DNA from: Rachycentron canadum
Taxonomy: Eukaryota > Chordata > Actinopteri > Carangiformes > Rachycentridae
NCBI GenBank assembly: GCA_038496675.1
Contig: CM076648.1
Location: forward strand, 14,628,870-14,692,869
DNA length: 64,000 nt
Direction: 5' to 3'
Shown: positions 47,922 through 58,500 of the stretch, one piece after another
Numbering within the stretch: the first letter of the stretch is position 1
How the letters are laid out: every line of letters begins with the position of its first letter
Position numbers and translations under genes: made by a program
Notes under the pieces: generated by a model
What the model was told of the DNA's origin: nothing
Database searches by the model: none
What the model saw: only the letters and a program-made list of their open reading frames with translations

Positions 47922-49362
47922 GTAAATGATCCCCCCACCCAAAAAAAAAAAAACTTCAACTTTGTCCTTTTTTCGTGCTTAGGCTGCATGTACCGCTGAA
48001 AGCTGTCTGTGCGTAATAACAAGGGCTGCTCCAAGGCACATTCAGCCAAGACGCGCACTTAATGTTTTTTTCATGTATTCCACGGCAATCACTCGAAGAG
48101 TCTGTGATCTTCTTGAAAGCATGCTCACGCAAAGCCCGGCTTTACTGTTTTTGTATTAATTTTTATGACTTGCCGCTTCTGAAGGAATACTCCGGCTGTG
48201 TTATGTGTTGCCAAAAGTCCCGACTGACAGATACATTTATTTATGCCTTTTTCTTTTTTTTTTCCTGCCGTCTTCCTTTCTTCTCCACGACTTTCCCCTT
48301 TTCTCCCCCATTTCGTACCCCTTCATTCTCCCACCCATCTCCTTTTTTTTTTTTTTTTAATTTTCGCCCTTGCAGCTGCAGAGTAACATATTTGCGAGCC
48401 TGGATGAGACCCTCCTGGCCCGGGCTGAGGCTTTGGCGGCCGTGGACATCGCCGTGTCCCAGGGAAAGACGCATCCGTTCAAGCCCGACGCCACCTACCA
48501 CACGATGAGCACCGTCCCGTGCTCGTCGACATCCACCGTGCCGCTGGCCCACCACCACCATCACCACCACCACCACCACCATCAGAACCTGGAGCCCCCG
48601 GACATCATGGACCACATCAGCTCGCCGTCCCTCACCCTCATGTCCAGTGCGCACGACGGGGCTGGCGGAGGAGGTGGCGGAGGCGGTGGAGGTGGCGGCG
48701 GAGGACTCATCTCCACCTCCTCTGCCCACCCGCACTCTCACATGCACGGCTTGGGTCACCTCTCCCACCAGGCTATGAGCATGAACTCGCCTCTCACCCA
48801 CCACGGGCTCTTACCGGGCCATCACGGGGGGAGTCAGGGCGGCCCAGGGCTCACTAACACCGGACTCCCCTCAATCAATGACTCGGACACAGACCCAAGG
48901 GAGCTGGAGGCTTTCGCGGAGCGCTTCAAGCAGCGGAGGATCAAGCTGGGAGTGACCCAGGCGGACGTGGGTAGCGCTCTGGCTAATCTCAAAATCCCCG
49001 GCGTGGGATCACTGAGCCAAAGTACAATTTGTCGATTCGAGTCGTTAACTCTCTCCCACAACAACATGATTGCGCTCAAACCTATTCTCCAGGCCTGGCT
49101 GGAGGAGGCCGAGGGGGCCCAGAGGGAGAAAATGAGCAAACCGGACATTTTCAACGGAGGGGAAAAGAAACGCAAGAGGACCTCGATAGCAGCGCCAGAA
49201 AAGAGGTCTTTGGAGGCTTACTTCGCCGTCCAGCCTCGACCGTCGTCCGAGAAAATAGCAGCTATAGCTGAAAAGTTGGACCTGAAAAAAAACGTGGTGC
49301 GAGTGTGGTTTTGTAACCAAAGACAGAAGCAGAAGAGGTTGAAATTTTCCGCTGCTCACTGA
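47799..49362 (+). CDS. pou4f1: pou4f1 / brn3a: class IV POU-homeodomain transcription factor, two exons
   Basis: Spliced CDS join(47799-47921, 48376-49362) gives 369 residues; human POU4F1 is about 419 with longer Ala and Gly tracts. The N-terminus MMSMNSKQPHFAMHP is diagnostic of POU4F1 rather than POU4F2/3. In order: POU-IV box RAEALAAVDI (57-66), 11-His tract (about 100-110), 14-Gly tract (about 138-151), POU-specific domain (about 210-290, starting DSDTDPRELEAF), basic linker, homeodomain (about 305-364) with recognition helix VWFCNQRQKQKR. The POU and homeodomain residues match the human protein as I recall it, nearly without change. The end differs: RLKFSAAH against RMKFSATY. Known role: nuclear activator binding ATAATTAAT-like sites, needed for retinal ganglion, trigeminal, dorsal root and habenular neurons. 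The start is the first of two adjacent ATGs. Confidence 0.97.
48376..49362 (+). other. pou4f1: pou4f1 coding exon 2
   Basis: Acceptor gcccttgcag|CTG. Encodes residues 42-369 from LQSNIFASLDE to the stop TGA at 49360-49362. The first 700 bases are strongly GC- and CpG-rich. The histidine and glycine tracts are coded by mixed CAC/CAT and GGN codons at 48550-48582 and 48665-48706. Confidence 0.96.
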
Positions 49363-50150
49363 TGGGCAGAGAAACGAAAAAGAGGAGAAAAGAGGAAAAA
49401 GAAAAAAGAAAAAGAAAAAAAAAAAGTTGTGTGACTGAATTTGGGGACCAAGGACACTAAGACACCATTTTCAGTCTTTTGTCTCCAGCGATTTTACACG
49501 TTGGTGCACAATGGGCTTTAGATACCCATTTTACGAGGCTTCATATATTGTTTATTTTCACGTTATCGGTGAATGTGAAGTATGCAAATAACAGATTACA
49601 CAAATTTCGCTCAGTTGTTTCGAGGGAAAAAGTTTAGCGACGTCGACATTGCCTTTTAAAAACATGTGGAAAGAGGTAATTTGCTTGATACTATAGCGAG
49701 TTATTTTCTCCTAATAGGCCTATTATTTGAAGTATAGCCATTTACGAATTACCTCATTGATTGTTGAACTGTGTTTCTGGTTTTGATTTTTGTCGTTGTT
49801 GGTATAGAAATAATTCATGAATCTGTTCATTTACTCATCTGTTCATTTCTTCTTTTTCTTTGGAAGCTGCTATAAACTCAAATTTAGTTGCAAACTTTTA
49901 TGGCGAACGAAAAAAAAAATAATAAAAAAAATTTAGGCCTGCATGAAATCCTAATTCACGGGCAGTAATTTAGCCTCTATAGGCTGTCACATCTATGGAT
50001 ATATTTATTTTGAATTTGCACAAAAGACCCTTTAGGTTTATAGATCAGTTATGTCGAAATGGTTTTGTATATACAGACTTCACTTTATCACTTATCAGAG
50101 GTGAGCTCCTGTCGTTTGGAAAATAAATTATAGGCATCTATCGACACCAT
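49363..50150 (+). other. pou4f1 3' UTR (extent approximate)
   Basis: Starts with an almost pure purine tract (about 49372-49430), then AT-rich sequence. AATAAA signals lie at 49921-49926 and 50122-50127, with a further one at 50648-50653. The second is the most plausible end. An octamer ATGCAAAT occurs at 49582-49589. Confidence 0.45.
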
Positions 50151-50227
50151 TGGCATCACTAGGAAAAGTTTCAAACTGAGACAGAGAGCACGAAAGCCTT
50201 CTCTGCTTCACCAAGGAGAGATCACAG

Positions 50228-50263
50228 TGAAAAAACAAACAACAACAACAACAACAACAAAAA
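50228..50263. repeat. (AAC)n short tandem repeat
   Basis: AAC units beyond the likely pou4f1 polyadenylation site. Confidence 0.85.
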
Positions 50264-51252
50264 GACTAAATTTCCTGTCATGTGTTTCAGTTTGCAGTGC
50301 AAACACTCTATGCATTGGAAAAAGAATCACTGCGTACAGCAGAGCTGTCTACTGATAGACCTTATTTTGTGGATGGTGTAAGTCACTGTTAAATGCCTGT
50401 TTTCACATTAAGATCACCACGTTGTTTGTCGTGTTAATTGTTACGGAAACGTTGTGTAAGTAATATTTTACTTTTGTGCACAAGTATGTTTACAAAAACT
50501 GCGGCGACATGTGCATCATTGAAAATGTCCCACTGTCTCCTTCCCTCTCACCACTTCTCCACTCTCCTCTGTTGTCCTCTTACTTTCATTGGTACTGTTC
50601 ATCCTGTAAGCCAAATTCAACAGGGAGGTGTGTTCCAGCAATCTTCTAATAAATTGAGGAAAGAAAAGTATGCTTTTCTGGTTTTCTGGGCCGACACTCG
50701 ATGTTATGATGAAGGGTTGGATATAAATATTGGTACAATGGTTTTACTGTGGCCAGAACTCAACATAAAATAAGACGTTCCTCAATTTTAAATGCTTTTT
50801 TTTTTTTTTTTTTTTAACCTTGACCTTACTTTTGAATCAGCATTATTTATCGAGATGATACGTTCAAAGGATGTCTTCAAAGTTTGTGTAATTTATGGTG
50901 TTAATTTGCCTAATGTGGGGGCATGAAGCTGCAGATTCAAACCATATCACTGTTAAAGATTGTCAGGATTTTTGCCTATTTTTAAGTTATTTTTAAGCTA
51001 AGTTTTATAATAATATATAATAATAATGATAGTAATAGTAATAACAATAATAATGTTTTATACTTCACAACATACATTAGAATGATAATTTGTGAGTAAA
51101 ATAGGTAACTGATCTGTTGTGTTTTAGTTGCCCAGGACAGGATAAAGTTCCCGCCTTTTAATGTGTCGAAACAGGCAGAAGGATCAACATTTAATGAAGT
51201 TTCACAACAGTCAGAATAACTGAGCAACAACATTAAAACGGTTCCCCTTGAC

Positions 51253-51255
<3 letters not shown>

Positions 51256-51309
<54 letters not shown>
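51256..51309. repeat. (AG)n microsatellite
   Basis: About 27 uninterrupted AG units, 1.9 kb downstream of pou4f1. Confidence 0.95.
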
Positions 51310-51312
<3 letters not shown>

Positions 51313-51419
51313 CGAAATGAAAGAAAAGTAGAAAAGTGGTTTTGTTTATTTAAAATGGACACCGTGACCTCCACCCTCCACCAGATATTTCTATTCATTC
51401 TTTACTTCCATATAATTTT

Positions 51420-51640
51420 TTTTGGTGGGCTTTGCTCACTTTCCGCTGCATTTATAAAAATGAATTTTTAAATGCAGGTGATGCAATATTAATCGGGATT
51501 TGCTTATATAAAATGCAATATTTTCAGACAGCTATCGGGGGTTTCAGGGGAAGCAGGCGGATGAAGGAAGCCGCTGTTAAACAGCAGAGAAAGCTGCTCC
51601 TTATTGCTTCTCTTTAGCTTTTGGCTACAAGGACAGAAGA
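51420..51640. promoter_or_regulatory. Candidate non-coding element 2 kb downstream of pou4f1
   Basis: Unique sequence between a GA microsatellite and an AT-rich tract, with atttataaaaatg, gcaatattaatcggg and paired ctgttaaacagcag. No gene is supported. Its regulatory role is a guess from position and composition. Confidence 0.22.
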
Positions 51641-52095
51641 GTGGGCCATTCTTTAATGTGAGTAAAATATTTTTAGTTGGATTTTAGTCACTTCATCAGT
51701 AACAATTGATATTTATTTTAAATGTTTAGCATAGACCCATAAGGTATATCTGTAGATTCCAGAGTCAGGAAGGTTGTAGATCCTCACACTGAATTGCGCA
51801 GATTTATTCTTTGCGGGTTGTAAGAAACAGATGTAATGATTATTAGAAAAGATTATTAGGATTTTTTTTTAAATGTAACGCCAAGGAAACCTATTCTCGT
51901 TACTCCTGAAAAACTCCTGAATATTTTATCCCAGATGTTTAATTTTATTTAATCATTAGGGCAAACTGAGCTGGAGAAAACCTTTATGCTTAATGGTCGT
52001 ATCGAAAGAAAAAAAAAAAAAATTCTGATGTGTTTTGACGAATTCACACAGTAAATACAACAATTATTTACAATAGTGGTTGTATTATGATGTGC

Positions 52096-52159
<64 letters not shown>
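52096..52159. repeat. (ATCT)16 tetranucleotide microsatellite
   Basis: Sixteen perfect ATCT units. Confidence 0.97.
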
Positions 52160-52267
52160 GATGAGTTCAAAGTTTCACCATCCAACACAACCCACCGAGA
52201 GTAACACAACACCGCTGGCGTTGCACACACTCCACGCGCGGCACCACGCGCGCCACATGGCAATAAT

Positions 52268-52288
52268 TTCAGCACCACGAACAGCTCC
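52268..52288 (+). promoter_or_regulatory. RE1/NRSE-like REST binding site
   Basis: Matches the canonical 21-bp RE1 at 19 of 21 positions, including the whole left half TTCAGCACCACG and ACAGC of the right half. The mismatches are position 13 (A for G) and position 19 (T for G). It lies 2.9 kb downstream of pou4f1 in unique sequence. REST silences neuronal genes outside neurons, so pou4f1 would be a sensible target. Confidence 0.6.
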
Positions 52289-52299
52289 GTTGGCGGATT

Positions 52300-52640
52300 G
52301 AAGAGTGATGCATTATTGAAAGCCTATATCAAACAGCTCAGGGGCGCTGTCTCTCTGCACAGGGGCGCTGGATGAAGTCGGACTGTCTGCCTGCTCAATA
52401 GCCTCTAATATGTTAATGGCCGAAGGGGATGCCTGAGGTACCGTCCCCAGCTGCCTCGCCTACCATATGTCAGCCCGTTACGACAGAGTCCTCTATTAAT
52501 CAGGGGGATATTTCATCAGTAACTTCGCCGATATCATAACCCGTAAAGCTCTATCGATAGAGGTGCCGAGGCACCGCCTGATCCTATAGGCATCGTTATT
52601 GCCTGGGCCTGAAAGGGCCTTCCCCCTTTATTTATGTCTG
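52300..52640. promoter_or_regulatory. Candidate conserved non-coding element downstream of pou4f1
   Basis: Non-repetitive, CpG-retaining block with dense motif-like sequence (taatggccga, ctattaatcaggg, atcgatag). It includes CAGGGGCGCTG twice, at 52339-52349 and 52360-52370, exactly 21 bp apart. It has no coding potential. Conservation is inferred from composition only. Confidence 0.35.
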
Positions 52641-52756
52641 GATCATTTAGGTGACCCCCCCCCCCCCCTTCCATCACACCCTCCCCTCCTCCTCCTGTTC
52701 CATTCCATGATGTTTAGGATGTCCCGTAACGTTTTAATGTTTTGTTTTAATATGAA

Positions 52757-52778
52757 TTATTGCTATTATTACTGCTAC

Positions 52779-52814
<36 letters not shown>

Positions 52815-52850
52815 TATTACTACTACTACTACTATTATTATTTTTATTAC
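52757..52850. repeat. (TTA/CTA)n trinucleotide repeat
   Basis: Impure ATT/ACT repeat of about 90 bp. It produces poly-Leu or poly-Tyr open frames that are not genes. Confidence 0.93.
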
Positions 52851-52999
52851 GTAACAATGTTTGCGTCCTGCCATGGCTGTATTTATCACCTCACTTCCTT
52901 CTTTCCTTCCTTGCTTCCTTCTCTCCTTCCTCGCATAGGCCGCGGTGGATTAATCATGGAACCTACCAGAGGATCTCATAACTTAATTCCTTCAGGCTA

Positions 53000-53230
53000 C
53001 TAGTCGAGGGAGTAATTAATCTATACCATGGATGTAAATAAAAGGAAATTGGATTCCTGACAGACGAGATGAGAGAGTATGTGACACCACGTCGCCAAAT
53101 AATGATTTCATCGCACGTTATGTTAACGCAGACGCTTAGATTTACGAGCGCGCGACTTTTTAGCATAGCTGTGAGCGGAAGGGAGTGGGCCTACATCCTA
53201 ATCGCAGCTGTTAGGCGCCCAGGTTAAGAT
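53000..53230. promoter_or_regulatory. Candidate non-coding element with CpGs and homeobox-like sites
   Basis: Unique sequence with AAATAATGATTTCATCGCACG, acgagcgcgcgac and ggattagatcattataatta, next to a simple-repeat stretch. No open frame is supported. It could be part of the pou4f1 regulatory landscape. Confidence 0.25.
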
Positions 53231-53351
53231 GGATTAGATCATTATAATTACAACACTACAAGATAAAGTAGAAAGAAATGGAGAGCGCTCATTTACTGCG
53301 TTGAAATGGCTCATGTCCTTGTTTTTGATAGTTCTACTTCCGCAGTATCTT

Positions 53352-53391
53352 AAAACAAACAAAACAAAACAAAACAAAACAAAAACAAAAA
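53352..53391. repeat. (AAAAC)n repeat
   Basis: About seven AAAAC-type units. Confidence 0.85.
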
Positions 53392-56369
53392 AGCTGCCAT
53401 GGAGGGCTCCGTTGATCTAACAATGCGCAGGGAGGTTGGCCTTTGGACGGAAATGTCAAACCGGGGATGGGGATGGGTAGATCCCCCAGATCTGCACTCA
53501 TTTCCCACTTATATTTGCTCAGTAATCCGCTGTGGCAGCCCTCCATCGCCCGGGACCCGGTTTGAGAGGCCATGCTGTTGACACAGGGGTATATTTCAAT
53601 CACAGAGGGTTCAGAGTCAGACGAACAACTTATTTGTCTAATAAATCCGTCATTTAGTAAGAAAAATATTTGATCTTGAGGGGCTGACCTCTTGTCATGT
53701 AGCTACTGACAGATAAAAAAAAATAGGTGTATGCTTGGATATGAATGTAGCCTGCACACCAAAAAGCAGAGAATAGATTCATATTTATGGGGGGCACACA
53801 CATAACAAATGGATCAAAATCTTACAGCGCTCATCTTCTCATTGTAGCATTTAACAAAAAACAAGCCAAAAAGTTTTCTGAAGATCAGCAGAAAATGGAG
53901 GATGAAGCAATTTAGGTGTTAATGCACTGAAAACATGACTATAAAATCTTTAAAAACATGGATCTTTGGAGCAGTTTTTACAAACCTCTGTGCCATTTAT
54001 TCCACTTGTATTCTGTGTTTGTAATTGGAAAATGAAGCCCAAGAGTAAATACTTAGCTAAAATTTCAAAAGTGTATTTTCCTTTGACTAACAGACAACAC
54101 AGACAGGATGGAGGGGTAAATTGATATCCAATTGCAAAGCAGCTTGGACATTGCCACATTCAGAATTTGGAAACAAATAAAATGAGATAGATCTTTGATA
54201 GCAGCTTTAATTAGAGTATAATATCATCCAAATTGGTTGAAGAGCTGAAGTATAGCATGCCAAAATGATGTTTGGGTACTTTATAGAATTTCATTAAAGT
54301 CGTCCAGACCTCCATAGTTGATCAAATAGTAAATGCACTGTGCTTCCATAAAGCTGTTTATTCACACTGCTTCAAATGTCCAAATTCACCATCTGTTGCA
54401 GTTTTCATCTCTCTTCAACTTGTTTTTTATTTGCAAGTGATCCAGACTGTAGCACCAATTACAAACATCGTTTTTACTGTTCTGTTTCTTATTGAGTCCA
54501 ATTTAAATTCAAACTTTACGAACACAAATGAACACACATCTAAGATGTTCAAACAGCCTGAAAGCCACCCCACTGCCACTCCATGGCTTTATTTACCACC
54601 TTGCTTCTTCTCACTCTAGCTAGTCTTTAGAGGATATCAGTCACCAGCCACATGTCAACCAGTGCTACAAGTTTAAAACCAGTGAGGATGTCTGTTGAGT
54701 GAAGTGACCTGCTGTTGAGTTTGACTGGAGAAAAACCTGCATACTGGACTCTTAAAATGACTCCAGAGGCATGAAATCATTCAGAGGATTTCTGTGATTG
54801 CCAGCTGTTTGTGCTTGATATGATGCTTCAGCCTTTTGGCACCTACTGGAGGTATTTTTAACATCTGGATTAGTCCACTGTGTTGGACACAAAAACGAAA
54901 CAAGCATCAGTCTGTAATGTAAGAGATTTACACTCGAATTCTATGAAGGGGTATATAATCCTCTAGATGTAAATCCAAAGACATCTTCACGACATTGCTA
55001 ACTGTACATGGCCCAAGCACTGTTTGACATGAAACTGATAAAATGTAGCACTAAAACATCAAAACACTTGTCAGTGTCTGCACTGGTTCATCATGCAATG
55101 TCTCACCTCATTCAAAAATTACACCTTGCCAACTAAATGTCACTTTATGCAAAATCTGTCTTATTCCCTAAATGTCATCTATTTCCCAAGCCCTGCCTCT
55201 TAAGAGTCCTGGCCCCGAGGCGTGGTGCTCTCTGAACCCTGGTATTGAACCCATTTCCCTGCCGTCATTACCCACATAGCAGGAGGCTTGCCATACAAAG
55301 TGGAGCACACAACCGGAGACGAGGAAAGATGGACACCATATGAGGAGAGTTGTCAGTGTAAAATTTAAGTGAAGGCAAATAGAAGTTAAGTTATGGCTTA
55401 ACATTTTTTGTGCCTCTCCAACAAATATACTGTGTATTCCTGCAATTTAATGAGGTCTAATATAAAAAAATCTAATGTCATTATTGATTTATGTATTGAT
55501 TTTTTTTAAAATCAATTTCATTATATTTGCTCTTAAATAAAAAAAAATAAACTATAAGAAACTGAAGAAATGCTGGAGATTAAAGCTCAATTGTCTTAGG
55601 ACAGAAGTGCATGTATGAACCAAGAATAATCAGAGTTATAAGAATTATATAAAGTGGAGTCCCACACCTGTTCCCTTGATGAAACAGGTTGTTCTTTTCT
55701 GTTTTCATTCTCCAGACTGAACAAATAGAGCTCATTTGACTTCTTAGATGTCATTGTATGCTTTTGATGCCACAAACATGTAAAAACATTGAGAACTTGT
55801 TTGCAACTTCAATGAGACTCAGAATTGGTGATGACAGGTTGGAGTCCTTTCATAAGGTAGTCCAGATTATGTTCTGATGCGTTGGAATATTTCACTTTGC
55901 AAACCATTTAAAAAAAAACAAGACAAAACAAAAAACAAACAGCCGTATTAATGAAAAAGTCGACTGCACATACAGACAGATCACAGCAGAGCACGGTCTT
56001 CAGGATTTATCACTGGTCTTTTCTCTGGATGGTCGTACTGACTTCATGCTTGCTCTTAAATTTGAAATTGTTTTCATAGAGACAAACATAAAGTGACTTT
56101 AATCAATCTACAGGGAAATAGCTTTCTTCAAAGATTCACTTTGAGCCACATGGTGCTATTTAAAGGCCTGATGACTTAATGAACCTTTTAGCTGGTTCAT
56201 TGATTCTTGTCAACAGTTGCCAAGTTCTTCCTCCACTTTTCCACTGGTTAATTGGTTCAATTTGATATGAATTTAAAATTTTCAAAAGAATATTTAGATC
56301 ACAAAATGGTTATGAAGCAGTTAAAATATTGAAGGGCTATCCCAGTGAGCCACTAACATCATAACATGT

Positions 56370-56720
56370 TGATATTTGGTTTGTTGTGACATGGAACAGC
56401 AATAATTTCATGTACAACATCTGACATTGTGATTTTGTTGGTTTTAAGTTGTGTTGTTAACCCAGCGTCTTCAAAATGTCTCGGTCCAACACCATCTTGA
56501 CTTAAATAATTGACAATCGGATCTTGAGCAAAACCCATTGTCTGCTAATAGTCATAATATCAGTTAGCTAATGCTGGGCTTTGATGTGAGCCTGACTTTC
56601 ATTTCCAACCAAAATTTTGAGTTGATAGAGTCCAACGTCTTTCTGACGTTACATTGATGCCCGGTGCCTGCTGGGAATGCTTTTTCAAGGGTAAACCTAA
56701 CCCTAACATAAATGAAACTT
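56370..56720. repeat. Possible old dispersed repeat
   Basis: Words such as aacatctgacattgtgattt, gttaacccagcgtcttcaaa and acgttacattgatgcccggt followed by cctaaccctaac resemble degenerate fish repeats. Not named; low confidence. Confidence 0.3.
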
Positions 56721-57029
56721 TTTCACATTTCTTGTTTGCTAGGATTCATTTCTTTCCCATAGCGTGTAGATCAGAAGAAAATATTACACTTTTAAAAAAC
56801 AAGTTAAATTTGATGTTGTGAAGTGTTCACACTCAGATTAGACCAAAACCAACTGGTATGTTTTGACTTTTAAATTTTGAATTCTAAATGTTTAGTCAAC
56901 CTCATATATTATAGTCAGCTCATATTCTCTGTTATTGCTTATTTTAATGATTTTTCTCCACAACTTCTTCATATGCTAAATAAAACTTTTTTATAGCACC
57001 ACACAGCCTATATAACATCTAGTTTTTCA

Positions 57030-57270
57030 TTCAGCACCTGAGAGGGCATTTCATGTGGCTGAGAGAGGCCAGTCCCCCATTGGTAGATATTGAATATCTT
57101 CCTCTGTACACATGGACTTCGATAATGAGGAGAGTGTCGGCCACCGTTTGCCCGCCGCCATGCCATCAAATATTCATCACTGTTGATTAAACAGCCGGCA
57201 GCTGCCGATCGGCCGGGTGTCAAATTTGTATCCAGCTACCTCTGTACACACCCGGCCTGAAAACAGTGGA
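57030..57270. promoter_or_regulatory. Candidate conserved non-coding element, far downstream of pou4f1
   Basis: Balanced, CpG-containing unique block with a YY1-like GCCGCCATG (about 57155), TGTACACA near both ends, and attgatTAAACAgcc. It stands out from the AT-rich flanks. No open frame of significance; conservation not tested. Confidence 0.32.
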
Positions 57271-57490
57271 ATGAGGCTGAAATCATAATAGAGTGTTGTG
57301 GAGTGAAAGTTCACCAAGTCAGTGTGTGTGTGCTGTATCTGTTTGTGGATTTGGGGATGGGGGCATCAGTTGCACTCTTAAAATCTTGGGGCTTAAGCGG
57401 ACATTGATGTTTTCATACTGTTACCACCAGATGGAATGACGGAAAGAAAACTGTATGAGAGAGAATGTAAAAAAGTGAGAGAGGGAGGGG

Positions 57491-57492
<2 letters not shown>

Positions 57493-57539
<47 letters not shown>
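57493..57539. repeat. (GA)n microsatellite
   Basis: About 23 GA units after a G-rich lead. Confidence 0.95.
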
Positions 57540-57541
<2 letters not shown>

Positions 57542-57655
57542 TACTGTGAGGCGCGTTAAATATTTCATGAGTTGTTGGAGCATAGAGGAAAGACTGCCCA
57601 GGAAGGTTGGTTCAACTCATTTGCTGAACTCAGGCTGAGAAGCATGCAGGGGAAC

Positions 57656-57705
<50 letters not shown>

Positions 57706-57738
57706 CACACACACGTACACATGGACACACACACACAC
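57656..57738. repeat. (CA)n microsatellite
   Basis: About 23 perfect CA units then an interrupted CA stretch (acatgcacac, acgtacacat). Confidence 0.95.
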
Positions 57739-58199
57739 GTGATTGGCTGAATAGTTGTCCACATGAATGCAATTGACAAAGCAAATAGTAATACAATGGC
57801 AGATGCACTAGTAGCATATGCATTTGTCATCTTTCACATAATCATCACTCGTCAGCCCGCCCCACTGGCCCTCCAGCCAGCCCTCCCTCTAAAGATACAA
57901 ACTCCATTGGGCTGTGCCACTTCAAAGTCCCATGGCTCATTTAGCCAGACAACAGAAGTCTAATTGGATGATTGATGACAATTAGATTTTTTGCTCCCAT
58001 GACAGGAAAAAACAAATCACAACATTCTTTAGGAAACACATACACAGTTGCACGTATTAACTCTGCATTGTGGCTGAATACACAAACCACAAGCTACTAG
58101 TGAAACCTCATCTGACAAAATTAATACTTAATAGACACAAATCTAGAACAAATCATAACTTCCAACCCTGAATCCGAATTAATAAACCCTATGTGCCAG

Positions 58200-58500
58200 A
58201 TATTTTCTCATCGATCGATTCATTTTTTGGTTGATAAAATGGCAGAAAACGAAAGTCAGAGTTTACAACGGTCCTGGGTGACACATTCAAATGCTTTGTT
58301 TTGTCAAATCAATATTGCAAATTGTCAAAAATATTAAATTTGTAATAATATAAAAGAGATAAAGGGAGAAAAAGGCCTTATTTGGTGATATCTGATTGAA
58401 AAATTATCAATTGATTATGAAATGTTCATATTATCCATATTCATATATTGACTAACAGATTCAGCTCCATATTCATATATAAAATCTTAGGCTACAGCTT
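58200..58500 (-). repeat. AT-rich dispersed repeat, copy 4
   Basis: Contains ctcatcgatcgattcatttt at one end and tatcaattgattatgaaatg ... attgactaacagattcagct at the other, with cattcaaatgctttgttttg between. Diverged member of the same family. Confidence 0.5.

Larger units (their letters stand above)
53231..57029. other. Intergenic, no gene
   Basis: AT-rich unique sequence with the AAAAC repeat and the possible old repeat at 56370-56720. No coding signal. Confidence 0.5.

Noticed and set aside
48241..48804. 187-codon minus-strand open frame
   Set aside because: Antisense shadow of pou4f1 exon 2 and its polypyrimidine tract, made of low-complexity Val, Gly and Lys runs.
52599..53003. Poly-Tyr and poly-Leu open frames
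   Set aside because: Translation of the TTA/CTA trinucleotide repeat.
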